Origin: JBBQFC01 sp038321615
Lineage (GTDB): Bacteria > Bacteroidota > Bacteroidia > Flavobacteriales_D > Cryomorphaceae
NCBI GenBank assembly: GCA_038321615.1
Contig: JBBQFC010000012.1
Span: forward strand, 1 to 64,000
Direction of reading: 5' to 3'
DNA length: 64,000 nucleotides
A model generated the notes under the pieces. It saw only the letters and a list, made by a program, of their open reading frames with translations. It had not been told where the DNA came from and searched no databases. Positions 7,140 to 16,616 of this stretch are shown here, in pieces. Positions within the stretch are counted from its first letter, which is position 1, and each line of letters opens with the position of its first letter. Position numbers and translations under genes: made by a program.

Positions 7140-9251
7140 ATGGATCGCAATCGACTCTTCACACGCGCTTATGTACTTTTCGCAGCATTTGCCATCGGCG
7201 CTATATGCATCGCGGGTAAGATCCTACACATTCAATTTATCGACGGAGCAAAGTGGCAAACAAAGGTGGCTCACCTTACCACAGAGCTTCGCGAAATACC
7301 AGCTACGCGCGGCAATATTTACGCTGATAGCGGCGATCTCTTAGCCACATCGGTCCCCATATACGAGATACGTATGGATCTGAAGGCCGAAGGACTCGAC
7401 GCAGCCGATTTCAATGCAAATATCGACTCCCTTTGCATCGAGCTAAGCGGCCTTTTCGGCGATCGAACCGCTGCCCAATACCGCGATCGATTGGTAACCG
7501 CCAGGAAAGCAGGTAACCGTTATTACTTGGTGAAGAACAATGTAGATTTCGATCAAGCTCGCCAAACGGAGAAGTTTCATCTCTTCCGTCGTGGGCGTTT
7601 CAAAAGTGGAGTGATTTACGAAAAGCAAAACAAGCGCATTCAGCCGCTTGGCGATATTGCTTCGCGCACTATTGGCTATAGCCGCCCAGGTATTCAACCC
7701 GTGGGTTTGGAAGGAAGTTACGACGATTTGCTCGGCGGCCGACCAGGTCAGCGCTACGAGAAGCGATTGGCCGGTGGGGTTTGGATGCCCATTAACAATT
7801 CGAATGAAGTAGATCCGGAAGATGGTTGCGATATCTACAGCACTATCGATGTGAATATTCAAGACGTCGCCAATTCGGCATTGCGTAAGCAATTGAAAAA
7901 ACACAATGCACGCCACGGATGCGCCATCCTAATGGAAGTTAAAACGGGCTATATCAAGGCCATCGCTAACTTGAGCTTATCGGGCGATAGCACGTACACC
8001 GAGTCTTACAACTACGCGGTGGGTGAAGCTACAGAACCTGGTTCTACCTTCAAACTGGCTTCGATGATGGCGGCTTTTGAAGATGGGAAACTCACCATTC
8101 ACGACTCCGTTGATACCAAGAATGGAACGCACCGATTCTACGATCGCATTATGCGCGACAGCAATCACGAAGGGTACGGAAAGGTAGATGTGCTCACCGC
8201 ATTTCAGAAATCTTCGAATGTAGGTATCTCTCGCCTCATCAACGATCAATATGCCGCCGACCCCGAGCAGTTTATCTCTCGCTTACGCAAAATGGGCTTG
8301 GGGCAACCCCTTGGTATTGAGCTCCCCGGCGAAGGGAAGCCCCAGCTAAAGTCGCCTACGGATCCAAGTTGGAGCGGAGTAACGCTGCCGTGGATGAGCA
8401 TTGGTTATGAACTATTGATGACGCCGCTGCAAATACTCACCTTTTACAATGCTGTGGCCAACAATGGGGTGATGATGCGCCCGCTATTCGTAAGCGAAGT
8501 GAGAAAGAATGGTAAGCTGATCGAGAAGATCGACCCACAAGTCATCAACCCATCTATCGCGTCGCGCAGCACCATTGAGCAAGCCCGCCAAATGCTCGAA
8601 AGCGTGGTTTCGGAAGGTGGTACCGCTTCTAATCTCCGATTTGGAGCTTATTCCATCGCCGGTAAAACAGGTACCGCTCAGATAGCTAATGCCCAGTATG
8701 GCTATAAATACGATCAGGCGGTCAGCTACCAAGCTTCTTTTGTGGGCTATTTCCCTAGTGAAGCTCCGGAATATGCGTGCATTGTGGTGGTAAACGGCCC
8801 TTCTAATAATGTGTACTACGGCAATCAAGTGGCTGGTCCGGTTTTTAAGGAAATTGCCGATAAAGTCTATGCCCAGCGCTTCGATTTAATCAAATCGCAG
8901 GAGCTGCCACACACCCATACTGCTTTGCACGTGCCCATTTCTAAAGCTGGTAATGTGGAAGATTTACGTGCCATTTTCAAAACGCTTCGCGTGCCTTATG
9001 AAGAGGTAGGACAGCAATTGGACTGGGTTAGCACTACATCGCAAGTCGATTCGGTGGTGATAAGCCCGCGCAGCATTAAGGAAGGACTCGTTCCAAATGT
9101 GTTGGGTATGAGCTTACGCGATGGGCTGTACGTGCTTGAGCAAATGGGACTGGAAGTGCGAATTTCTGGAAAAGGGATGATAGCGCGTCAAAGCATTTTG
9201 CCCGGTTCTACTGTTCGCAAAGGACAAATAATAATGATCGAATTGACCTAA
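7140..9251 (+). CDS. ftsI: Divisome transpeptidase FtsI (PBP) with C-terminal PASTA domain
   Basis: Septal peptidoglycan transpeptidase, 703 residues. One N-terminal membrane anchor (about 10-32), a PBP dimerisation/pedestal domain with the A-T-R-G-N-I-Y-A motif at 55-62, then the transpeptidase domain: SxxK as S-T-F-K at 302-305 (active Ser302), SxN as S-S-N at 358-360, and K-T-G-T at 509-512. The last 55 or so residues (G-L-V-P-N-V-L-G-M onward) form a PASTA domain. E. coli FtsI lacks one, but it is usual in Bacteroidota and Gram-positive homologues. Starts 1 bp after ftsL and shares one base with the murE start. Confidence 0.94.
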   Translation: MDRNRLFTRAYVLFAAFAIGAICIAGKILHIQFIDGAKWQTKVAHLTTELREIPATRGNIYADSGDLLATSVPIYEIRMDLKAEGLDAADFNANIDSLCIELSGLFGDRTAAQYRDRLVTARKAGNRYYLVKNNVDFDQARQTEKFHLFRRGRFKSGVIYEKQNKRIQPLGDIASRTIGYSRPGIQPVGLEGSYDDLLGGRPGQRYEKRLAGGVWMPINNSNEVDPEDGCDIYSTIDVNIQDVANSALRKQLKKHNARHGCAILMEVKTGYIKAIANLSLSGDSTYTESYNYAVGEATEPGSTFKLASMMAAFEDGKLTIHDSVDTKNGTHRFYDRIMRDSNHEGYGKVDVLTAFQKSSNVGISRLINDQYAADPEQFISRLRKMGLGQPLGIELPGEGKPQLKSPTDPSWSGVTLPWMSIGYELLMTPLQILTFYNAVANNGVMMRPLFVSEVRKNGKLIEKIDPQVINPSIASRSTIEQARQMLESVVSEGGTASNLRFGAYSIAGKTGTAQIANAQYGYKYDQAVSYQASFVGYFPSEAPEYACIVVVNGPSNNVYYGNQVAGPVFKEIADKVYAQRFDLIKSQELPHTHTALHVPISKAGNVEDLRAIFKTLRVPYEEVGQQLDWVSTTSQVDSVVISPRSIKEGLVPNVLGMSLRDGLYVLEQMGLEVRISGKGMIARQSILPGSTVRKGQIIMIELT

Positions 9252-10723
9252 TGGCCATGAAACTGCTGAAAGACATATTGTACCAAGTCCGCATACAGTC
9301 GGTGAATGGCACTACCAACGCAGCTATTCAGCAGATAGCTTTTGATTCGAGAAAGGTTTCGAGCTTTTCGCTATTCGTAGCGATAAAAGGTAGCCTAAGC
9401 GATGGGCATGAATTTATAGACACGGCTATAGCGGCGGGCGCCGCAGCAGTGGTTTGCGAAGTGCTTCCGCAAAAACTTGTGAACGATATTACCTACGTGC
9501 AAGTGGACGATAGCCACGAAGCACTTGGTATGATGGCCGCCAATTTCTTCGACCATCCTTCGCAAGCCCTGAAATTAGTGGGGGTTACCGGCACCAATGG
9601 TAAGACCACGTGCGCTACGATGCTCTACCAGTTGCACCGACTTCTGGGTAAGAAGTGCGGTTTGCTTTCCACTGTCGAGAATCGAATTCACAACGATGTA
9701 ATTGTTGCCACCCACACCACGCCCGATCCTTTGGCGCTCAATGCCCTCCTCCGAAAGATGGTGCAAGCAGGCTGCACGTATTGCTTTATGGAAGTAAGCA
9801 GCCACGCCCTGGTGCAGCACCGGGTTACCGGACTTCAGTTTGCAGGTGCGGTGTTTACCAATATTACGCACGATCACCTCGACTACCACGGCACCTTCGA
9901 CGCATACATAGCCGCAAAAAAGCTCTTGTTCGACCGGCTGCCGAAAACGGCTTTCGCCCTGGTGAATCTCGACGACCGTCACGGACCTACGATGCTTCAA
10001 AATTGCAAGGCCACTACTCTGCGCACTTTTGCCATCAAGTCTATGGCCGATTACAAAGCCAAAGTTCTCGAAAATCAATTTAACGGTCTCTACCTCCACC
10101 TCGACGGGGTAGACCTATACACCAAATTGGTGGGCCGCTTCAATGCCTACAATATTCTTTCGGTTTACGGTGCTGCCATGCTTCTGGGCGGAGAAAAATT
10201 GGCCATTCTCACTGCCTTGAGCAATGTAAACCCTGTGGCCGGGCGTTTCGAATATATTCGTTCGGAAAGCGGAGTTACAGCGATTGTCGATTATGCCCAC
10301 ACACCCGATGCCCTTCAGAATGTTTTAAAAACAGTAGAAGACCTTCGCACCCGCAATGAGTCCGTGATTACGGTGGTGGGCTGTGGTGGAAATCGCGATG
10401 CTGCCAAGCGACCGGAAATGGCGCGAATTGCTTGTAAATACAGCGATCGGGTGATTTTTACATCTGATAATCCGCGCAACGAAGACCCCGAAGCAATAAT
10501 CGCCGACATGGCCAAAGGGGTGGAGCCTACAGATTACCGCAAGACTACGAGCATCGTAAATCGCCGCGAAGCCATAAAAATGGCTTGTACGGTTGCCGTG
10601 GCTGGCGATATAATCCTAATTGCCGGTAAGGGACATGAAAATTATCAGGAAATCAAGGGAGAGCGATTTCCTTTTGATGATATGGCGATGGTGCGCGAAA
10701 CCTTTCAAATGATCAAATCCTGA
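9251..10723 (+). CDS. murE: UDP-MurNAc-tripeptide synthetase (meso-DAP-adding)
   Basis: Cytoplasmic ATP-dependent ligase that adds the third amino acid to UDP-MurNAc-L-Ala-D-Glu. 490 residues with the three Mur-ligase domains. P-loop G-T-N-G-K-T-T at 114-120, Mg-binding E-V-S-S-H-A at about 181-186, H-D-H-L-D-Y-H at 207-213. The substrate-specificity motif is D-N-P-R at 406-409, the sequence associated with meso-diaminopimelate selection rather than lysine. Its presence predicts DAP-type peptidoglycan. The start codon overlaps the ftsI stop and the stop overlaps the mraY start (TGATG). Confidence 0.96.
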   Translation: MAMKLLKDILYQVRIQSVNGTTNAAIQQIAFDSRKVSSFSLFVAIKGSLSDGHEFIDTAIAAGAAAVVCEVLPQKLVNDITYVQVDDSHEALGMMAANFFDHPSQALKLVGVTGTNGKTTCATMLYQLHRLLGKKCGLLSTVENRIHNDVIVATHTTPDPLALNALLRKMVQAGCTYCFMEVSSHALVQHRVTGLQFAGAVFTNITHDHLDYHGTFDAYIAAKKLLFDRLPKTAFALVNLDDRHGPTMLQNCKATTLRTFAIKSMADYKAKVLENQFNGLYLHLDGVDLYTKLVGRFNAYNILSVYGAAMLLGGEKLAILTALSNVNPVAGRFEYIRSESGVTAIVDYAHTPDALQNVLKTVEDLRTRNESVITVVGCGGNRDAAKRPEMARIACKYSDRVIFTSDNPRNEDPEAIIADMAKGVEPTDYRKTTSIVNRREAIKMACTVAVAGDIILIAGKGHENYQEIKGERFPFDDMAMVRETFQMIKS

Positions 10724-11943
10724 TGCTCTACTACCTCTTTCAATACCTCGATTCTACCTGGCATCTGCCCGGAGCAGGAGTGTTTCAGTACATTTCATTC
10801 CGAGCCGCGATGGCTGTGCTTACCTCTTTGCTCATTTCGCTCGTATTTGGCGGCTCGCTGGTCAAAGTGCTCCGTCGTAAACAAGTGGGCGAAACGGTTC
10901 GCGATCTCGGCCTGGCGGGACAAATTCAGAAGCAAGGAACTCCCACCATGGGCGGACTCATTATTCTCGCCGCCATCCTTATTCCCACCCTGCTCTTCGC
11001 CCGGCTGAATAATATCTACGTAATCATCATGCTCATCACCACCATATTCTTGGGTCTGATTGGCTTTGCGGATGATTATATCAAAGTATTCAGAAAGAAT
11101 AAAAAGGGCCTCGCCGGCAAATTTAAAGTCGTTGGTCAAGTTACTGTTGGCATCGTAGTCGGCACCTTGCTTTACTTCAACGATGCGGTAATTATAAAGC
11201 AAAAGGTAAGCCCGCGATCGGCATCTGAAGCAGCATCGCCTACCGAGTGGGAGGAAGTACACTCGGTGAAAACCACCATTCCGTTTATCAAAAACAACGA
11301 GTTCGACTATGCTTGGTTGCTCAGCTTCCTCAAGCCGGTTGATGCCCGCAAATGGTCCTGGCTTATCTTCATTCCGCTTGTAATATTTGTGGTGACGGCC
11401 GTTTCGAATGGAGCTAACATTACCGACGGTCTCGATGGTCTGGCGGCTGGATCTTCCGCGATTATCGGGATTGTTTTGGCCATTTTTGCCTTTGTATCGG
11501 GAAACTTGTTTTTCGCCGATTACCTAAACGTAATGTTCATTCCCAATTCGGGTGAGCTCACGGTATTCATCAGTGCCTTCGTAGGTGCTTGTATCGGGTT
11601 TTTGTGGTACAATTCGTATCCCGCACAGGTATTTATGGGCGATACGGGTAGCCTCGCGCTGGGAGGTATTATTGCAGTATTTGCCATTGCCGTTCGAAAA
11701 GAATTGCTCATTCCGCTATTCTGCGGTGTGTTCTTGATCGAAAACCTTTCGGTGATGATGCAGGTGGCTTATTTCAAATACACCCGAAGGAAATATGGCG
11801 AAGGACGACGAATTTTCCTGATGTCGCCCTTGCACCACCACTATCAAAAATTGGGATATCACGAGTCTAAAATCGTTTCGCGTTTTTGGATCGTCGGCAT
11901 CTTACTCGCTGTATTATCCATTGTAACCCTAAAGCTGCGTTGA
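10723..11943 (+). CDS. mraY: Phospho-MurNAc-pentapeptide translocase MraY
   Basis: Integral membrane enzyme that transfers phospho-MurNAc-pentapeptide to undecaprenyl phosphate, forming lipid I. At 406 residues it is about 45 longer than E. coli MraY. The extra material is an insertion at about 145-200 (K-Q-K-V-S-P-R-S onward) between membrane helices, as in other Bacteroidota. Catalytic motifs are present: F-A-D-D-Y-I-K at about 115-121 (Asp-Asp), [10 protein letters not shown] at about 234-243, and the H-H-H-Y motif near 372. Multiple hydrophobic helices span the protein. Couples by TGATG overlaps to murE and murD. Confidence 0.96.
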   Translation: MLYYLFQYLDSTWHLPGAGVFQYISFRAAMAVLTSLLISLVFGGSLVKVLRRKQVGETVRDLGLAGQIQKQGTPTMGGLIILAAILIPTLLFARLNNIYVIIMLITTIFLGLIGFADDYIKVFRKNKKGLAGKFKVVGQVTVGIVVGTLLYFNDAVIIKQKVSPRSASEAASPTEWEEVHSVKTTIPFIKNNEFDYAWLLSFLKPVDARKWSWLIFIPLVIFVVTAVSNGANITDGLDGLAAGSSAIIGIVLAIFAFVSGNLFFADYLNVMFIPNSGELTVFISAFVGACIGFLWYNSYPAQVFMGDTGSLALGGIIAVFAIAVRKELLIPLFCGVFLIENLSVMMQVAYFKYTRRKYGEGRRIFLMSPLHHHYQKLGYHESKIVSRFWIVGILLAVLSIVTLKLR

Positions 11944-13274
11944 TGAAAATCTTGGTTTTAGGCGGCGCGGAAAGTGGAACAGGAGCGGCTCTGTTGGCAA
12001 AAAAGCAGGGGCTATCTGTGATGGTCTCCGATGCAGGTGCTATCAAACCTGTCTATCGCCAGCAATTAATCGCCGCGGGGATAGCTTTCGAAGAAGGCGG
12101 ACATTCGGCTGCATTTTTAGCCGATACCACCACCGTGGTAAAGAGTCCGGGTATCCCCGATGAAGCCCAAATGGTAGTCGAATTGAAAGCTTCTGGAGCC
12201 GAGATTATCTCCGAGATTGAGTTTGCTTCGCGATACACCGCCGCCAAAATAGTAGCCATTACGGGTACTAACGGCAAAACCACAACTACGCTTCTTACTT
12301 ACCACATTCTTAAAAAGGCGGGACTCGATGTGGCCGTGGCCGGCAACGTAGGCAAAAGTTTCGCCGGCGTCCTCGCCGACCGCGATTACGCCTACTTCGT
12401 GCTCGAAGTGAGCAGTTTTCAACTTGATAATATCACGCAGTTTCGACCCGACATAGCGGTGATTCTCAATATTACGCCCGATCATTTAGACCGCTATCAA
12501 TACCAATTGGCTAACTACGTAAAAGCCAAATTTGAGATCGGAAAGTTTCAAACCGCCACCGATCATTTTATATACAGCGCCGATGATCCTATTCTCACGG
12601 AAGCGCTCGATAATTTCCCGCTTAAAGCCGAAAAACACCCCATTTCTATAAAGGTTCCCGTCGAGAACGGCGCCTTTTTAGACAACGATTTCATCAAGCA
12701 TTCACTCACCCTTAAATCCTTTGAAATGTCCATACACGAATTAGCCCTGCAGGGTAAACACAATGCTTACAATTCCATGGCGGCCAGCATAGCCGCACGC
12801 ATATTCGAAATCCGAAAGGAAGTAGTTCGCGAGAGCCTGAGCGATTTCCAGAATATTGAGCACCGACTCGAATTTGTCGCGCAAATTCACGGTATCAAGT
12901 TCATCAACGACTCCAAGGCCACCAATGTAAATTCCACCTGGTATGCCCTCGAAAGCTGTAATGAGCCGGTAGTTTGGATCGTAGGCGGTGTGGACAAGGG
13001 CAATGATTACTCCATGCTAGAGTCTTTGGTTCGCGAGAAGGTTAAGGCCATCGTTTGCCTTGGGAAAGACAATAAAAAGATCATCGATTACTTCTCGCCT
13101 TTTGTGGAAAATATTGCCGAAGCACAATCGGCCGACGATGCCGTGGCACTGGGCTACCGCTACGGACGCAAAGGCGACGTAGTGCTGCTATCGCCGGCTT
13201 GCGCGAGCTTCGATTTATTCGAGAATTACGAAGACCGTGGTCACCAATTTAAACGCGCCATCCGCGCTTTATAA
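11943..13274 (+). CDS. murD: UDP-MurNAc-L-alanine:D-glutamate ligase
   Basis: Cytoplasmic ATP-dependent ligase adding D-Glu. 443 residues from ATG 11943, which overlaps the mraY stop. An upstream extension to 11886 lies inside mraY and is rejected. N-terminal Rossmann-like UDP-binding domain (1-100), central ATPase with G-T-N-G-K-T-T-T at 108-115 and N-I-T-P-D-H-L-D-R at 176-184, and a complete C-terminal domain from E-H-R at 306-308. N-D-S-K-A-T-N at 322-328 includes the substrate-binding Lys325, and S-P-A-C-A-S at 417-422 is the D-Glu pocket. It is therefore fully equipped, and matters as the parent of the two downstream MurD-like fragments. Confidence 0.96.
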   Translation: MKILVLGGAESGTGAALLAKKQGLSVMVSDAGAIKPVYRQQLIAAGIAFEEGGHSAAFLADTTTVVKSPGIPDEAQMVVELKASGAEIISEIEFASRYTAAKIVAITGTNGKTTTTLLTYHILKKAGLDVAVAGNVGKSFAGVLADRDYAYFVLEVSSFQLDNITQFRPDIAVILNITPDHLDRYQYQLANYVKAKFEIGKFQTATDHFIYSADDPILTEALDNFPLKAEKHPISIKVPVENGAFLDNDFIKHSLTLKSFEMSIHELALQGKHNAYNSMAASIAARIFEIRKEVVRESLSDFQNIEHRLEFVAQIHGIKFINDSKATNVNSTWYALESCNEPVVWIVGGVDKGNDYSMLESLVREKVKAIVCLGKDNKKIIDYFSPFVENIAEAQSADDAVALGYRYGRKGDVVLLSPACASFDLFENYEDRGHQFKRAIRAL

Positions 13275-13282
13275 TCCCAGCC

Positions 13283-13804
13283 ATGTCGAGAGAAATGAAT
13301 CAAAAGATAGGGCTTAAAACCCACCCTTTGCTCGATGCGCGCATGCGTTCGCTTGAAGTTCAAAAGGCTTTTTCGCTCGAGCAAGTATCCATCATATCAG
13401 GAGTGGTAATCATCAACGACTCTGCAGCTACTACGGGGGTTCAGTCTATCGAAAGCTTGCTGCAATTAGGTAAGAAGGTGTGCTGGGTGCTCGATGCGAA
13501 ATTGGTGCTCGACGAGCACCCCGATTTAGCCGTTGCCATGAAGGAGTATGCGCATACGGTCATTGCCGTAGGGCCAAACACTGACTCGTTTTTTGAGCGG
13601 TTCAATTGTTCTTTCCGACTTTTCGCTTCGGCGGCATCATGGGACGAAGCCTTGGAAAACGCCATTGCTGCTTGCAAAGCAAACGATACGGTATTAATTT
13701 CTCCCGGTACACGAGCCATCGATCCCTTCCAAGATTACAAAGAGCGTGGAGCCTACTTGAACAGATTGGTTTACCATAAGTCAAAAGAATATTCAGCACA
13801 GTAA
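13283..13804 (+). CDS. Stand-alone MurD C-terminal-domain paralogue 1
   Basis: The 173-residue protein aligns along its length to only the third domain of MurD. V-V-I-I-N-D-S-A-A-T-T at 41-51 matches I-K-F-I-N-D-S-K-A-T-N of the adjacent MurD, and V-L-I-S-P-G-T-R-A-I-D-P-F at 137-149 plus Y-K-E-R-G matches V-L-L-S-P-A-C-A-S-F-D-L-F and Y-E-D-R-G. Key substrate residues are replaced: the NDSKATN lysine is Ala48, and the S-P-A-C-A-S serine becomes Ala145 (S-P-G-T-R-A). There is no UDP-binding domain, P-loop, signal peptide or membrane helix. The frame is clean, 8 bp after murD and 1 bp before the next gene, so it is a maintained gene and not debris. Function unknown; catalysis is not expected. 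Confidence 0.85.
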   Translation: MSREMNQKIGLKTHPLLDARMRSLEVQKAFSLEQVSIISGVVIINDSAATTGVQSIESLLQLGKKVCWVLDAKLVLDEHPDLAVAMKEYAHTVIAVGPNTDSFFERFNCSFRLFASAASWDEALENAIAACKANDTVLISPGTRAIDPFQDYKERGAYLNRLVYHKSKEYSAQ

Positions 13805-13805
13805 A

Positions 13806-14333
13806 ATGAGTACCAATAAGTCCTATACCATTCATAAAAGCAAAAAGAGCCTATCGGACAAGGCACTCGATGCGGGTGAGAATTTAAAGCGGAGTATCGA
13901 TGAGCTCGAGCACCGCAATGAATGGATAGCCGACTTTAAGGACATTAGTTTTGTGAACGACGCACGATCGTGCGATATTCTCTCCACCCGCGATACCTTT
14001 AAATGTATCCTGAAACCCATTGTTTGGCTTTCGGCCAACACCCCGCACGACCGGGACTTTGCCCTTATTGAGAAATACCTGAAGTTTAAAGTAAAATCAA
14101 TCGTGGTTTATGCCCATCCGGCGGAAGCAATGAAGAATAAGATCGGCCATTTGGTCGAGGAGTTTAAGTTCGAATACAAAATCGAAGATGCTTTGAAGAC
14201 TGCTTTTGACTTGGCCGATTCGGGCGACTGCATTCTTTTTTCGCCCGGTTGTCTCCCCGAAGATGGGTATGCGAGTTATGTAGAACGCGGCAATGCCTTC
14301 CGGCAAGCTATAACTCTGTGCATGGAATTATGA
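13806..14333 (+). CDS. Stand-alone MurD C-terminal-domain paralogue 2
   Basis: The 175-residue protein is a second isolated MurD third domain. It keeps the domain-entry motif E-H-R at 35-37, then I-S-F-V-N-D-A-R-S-C-D at 47-57 where MurD has NDSKATN, P-I-V-W-L-S-A at 71-77 (MurD P-V-V-W-I-V-G), K-V-K-S-I-V-V at 95-101 (MurD K-V-K-A-I-V-C), and F-S-P-G-C-L-P-E-D with Y-V-E-R-G-N-A-F at the end. The lysine and serine contacts are lost. A 30-residue basic, Lys/Ser-rich N-terminal tail precedes the domain. It resembles MurD more closely than it resembles paralogue 1. It overlaps ftsW by 4 bp (ATGA), so it is translationally coupled to the lipid II polymerase gene. Function unknown. Confidence 0.85.
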   Translation: MSTNKSYTIHKSKKSLSDKALDAGENLKRSIDELEHRNEWIADFKDISFVNDARSCDILSTRDTFKCILKPIVWLSANTPHDRDFALIEKYLKFKVKSIVVYAHPAEAMKNKIGHLVEEFKFEYKIEDALKTAFDLADSGDCILFSPGCLPEDGYASYVERGNAFRQAITLCMEL

Positions 14334-15526
14334 ACAGCGTACTGGCGAAATATCTAAAAGGCGATAGAGTGGTGTGGATGCTGTGCATTTTACTGGGAAT
14401 GATCAGCATTTTGGCTGTGTACTCCAGCATTTCATCGTTGGCTTACAAGTATGCAGGTGGCAATACGCTCTACTACCTTTTCAAGCATGGAATCATGGTG
14501 CTCTCGGGCTTTGCTATTATGTTCGGTATTCACAAGGTTCATTTCCGCTATTTTTCACGGCTTTCGCAAATAGCCATTTGGATAGCAGCGGGCTTACTCT
14601 TGCTCACGCTCATGCTGGGTGTCAATCTCAACGACGCCAGTCGATGGTTGCGAATACCGATCATCAATCAAAATTTTCAAACTTCCGATTTTGCCAAGAT
14701 CGCTTTGGTAACCTACGTAGCGCGATTGCTCGTGGTTAAATCGGCAGAAATCAAGAATCTCAAAAATGGCTTGCTGCCAATCTTGCTCCCTATTCTCATT
14801 ATCTGCGCACTTATTTTCCCAGCAAATTTCTCTACCGCGGTAATGCTTTTCCTCGTTTGCATGGTGATGCTCTTCATTGGTGGCGTGCCTTTCAAGCATT
14901 TGTTCCTGGTGGGTGGAGTTTCGGCAGGTTTGCTCGCGGGCATCATTACCGTAGGCTCTTCCTTTCCCGATGTATTTCCAAGAGCCGCCACCTGGAAAAG
15001 CCGGATTATGAGTTTTGAATCAGGCGACAGCCAAGCAAACTATCAGGTTGAACACGCCATGATGGCGATCCAATCGGGGGGTATTTTCCCTGATGGTCCC
15101 GGCACCGGCGACTCGCGCAATTATCTACCGCATCCCTACAGCGATATGATTTACGCCTTTATCATCGAAGAATACGGAATGGTATTAGGCGGCTGCGGAC
15201 TGCTCCTGCTCTATCTTATTTTCTTCTATCGGGGCTTAAAGATTGCTCGCTCCTGCGAACGCGATTTCGGAACGCATCTTACCATTGGTTTGAGTTTCCT
15301 GATTGTCTGCCAAGCTTTTATTAATATGGCCGTGGCTGTAAACCTGCTCCCCGTTACGGGTCAGCCCCTACCATTGGTCAGCATGGGCGGTACGAGCATT
15401 TGGTTTACTTGCTTGGCTATCGGTATGATTTTGAGCGTATCGCGCCAAGATTGGGCTACGCGGCCATCAACCAATAAGGTGAAAGCAACATCTTACCCAA
15501 AATCCTCAACCCATGCCACAGCTTAA
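14330..15526 (+). CDS. ftsW: Divisome lipid II polymerase FtsW
   Basis: SEDS-family peptidoglycan glycosyltransferase of the septum. 398 residues from ATG 14330; the longer frame to 14249 lies within the preceding gene. About ten membrane helices are evident. Family landmarks: the conserved R-W-L-R-I segment (S-R-W-L-R-I-P), Q-T-S-D-F-A-K after it, a large periplasmic loop with the A-M-M-A-I-Q-S-G-G and G-D-S-R-N-Y-L-P-H-P-Y-S-D-M-I-Y-A-F stretch, and G-Q-P-L-P-L-V-S-M-G-G-T near the end. It works with FtsI encoded upstream. Overlaps murG by 14 bp. Confidence 0.95.
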   Translation: MNSVLAKYLKGDRVVWMLCILLGMISILAVYSSISSLAYKYAGGNTLYYLFKHGIMVLSGFAIMFGIHKVHFRYFSRLSQIAIWIAAGLLLLTLMLGVNLNDASRWLRIPIINQNFQTSDFAKIALVTYVARLLVVKSAEIKNLKNGLLPILLPILIICALIFPANFSTAVMLFLVCMVMLFIGGVPFKHLFLVGGVSAGLLAGIITVGSSFPDVFPRAATWKSRIMSFESGDSQANYQVEHAMMAIQSGGIFPDGPGTGDSRNYLPHPYSDMIYAFIIEEYGMVLGGCGLLLLYLIFFYRGLKIARSCERDFGTHLTIGLSFLIVCQAFINMAVAVNLLPVTGQPLPLVSMGGTSIWFTCLAIGMILSVSRQDWATRPSTNKVKATSYPKSSTHATA

Positions 15527-16616
15527 GGTAGTGATAAGTGGTGGAGGCACCGGGGGCCATATTTTCCCGGCTTTGGCTATAGCCGATGCGCTCAAAAAAG
15601 TGCATCCCGATGCCGATATCTTATTTGTGGGAGCCAAGGGTAGAATGGAAATGGAACGCGTTCCAGCTGCCGGTTATCCCATAAAAGGCCTTTGGATCAG
15701 TGGTTTCCAGCGGAAACTGACCATCGATAATCTTTCGTTTCCTTTTAAAGTATTGAGCAGCGTTGTTAAAGCTCGAAGTATCTTAAAAGAATTTAAACCC
15801 CATGCCGCAATCGGGGTAGGTGGTTACGCATCGGGACCCCTGCTGCGTATGGCCACCTCCTTGCATATTCCATCGGTTATTCAGGAGCAAAATTCATTTC
15901 CGGGGGTTACCAATCGCATATTGGCTCCAAAGGTCGATCGCATTTGCGTGGCCTATGAAGGCATGGATCGCTGGTTTCCCAAGGGGAAAATAGTCTTCAC
16001 CGGCAATCCGCTCCGCCCCGTCATCAGCGGAAAGTTGCCCGAAAAACAAACAGCTTGCGCATTTTTTGGATTGGAACCAACCAAGCCCGTTTTACTCGTC
16101 ATTGGCGGAAGCCTTGGAGCCCGAACTATCAACCAGGCTATCGCTGCTCAATTAGAAGCTTTCGCCAAGAAAGGCTACCAATTGCTTTGGCAAACGGGAA
16201 AAACCTATGCCGAAGAAGCCACCCACCTTTGTGAATCTGTTGGTAATCCGGCCTTGAAAACTCTGGCATTTATCGACCGGATGGATATGGCCTACGCCGC
16301 CGCCGACGTGGTGGTATCGAGGGCTGGCGCCATGTCGGTTGCTGAGCTTTGCGCCGTCGGCAAACCTGCTATTCTCGTGCCTTCGCCAAATGTAGCCGAA
16401 GACCACCAAACGAAAAATGCAATGGCGCTGGTAAAGAAGAACGCCGCCATCCTGGTATCTGATAAATCCGCGCCAATTGAATTGGCAAAAGCCATCGATC
16501 TTTTGATGAATGACCAAGTCAGGCAAAGCGAACTTCGGACCGCCATTTCGGCTTTGGCCAAGCGAGATGCCGCCGAAGATATTGCCGCCGAAATTTTAAA
16601 ATTGATCAGCTTATGA
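15513..16616 (+). CDS. murG: Lipid II synthase MurG (GT28)
   Basis: Peripheral membrane glycosyltransferase that adds GlcNAc from UDP-GlcNAc to lipid I, giving lipid II on the inner leaflet. 367 residues. N-terminal G-G-G-T-G-G-H at 10-16 is the family signature, G-V-G-G-Y-A-S-G-P follows near 101-109, and the UDP-GlcNAc site includes G-G-S-L-G-A near 196 and S-R-A-G-A-M-S near 267. Start ATG 15513 within the end of ftsW; the stop overlaps the murC ATG by 4 bp. Confidence 0.96.
   Translation: MPQLKVVISGGGTGGHIFPALAIADALKKVHPDADILFVGAKGRMEMERVPAAGYPIKGLWISGFQRKLTIDNLSFPFKVLSSVVKARSILKEFKPHAAIGVGGYASGPLLRMATSLHIPSVIQEQNSFPGVTNRILAPKVDRICVAYEGMDRWFPKGKIVFTGNPLRPVISGKLPEKQTACAFFGLEPTKPVLLVIGGSLGARTINQAIAAQLEAFAKKGYQLLWQTGKTYAEEATHLCESVGNPALKTLAFIDRMDMAYAAADVVVSRAGAMSVAELCAVGKPAILVPSPNVAEDHQTKNAMALVKKNAAILVSDKSAPIELAKAIDLLMNDQVRQSELRTAISALAKRDAAEDIAAEILKLISL

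Noticed and set aside
12117..12485. Long antisense frame opposite murD
   Set aside because: Shadow of a conserved coding region; no family features in its translation.
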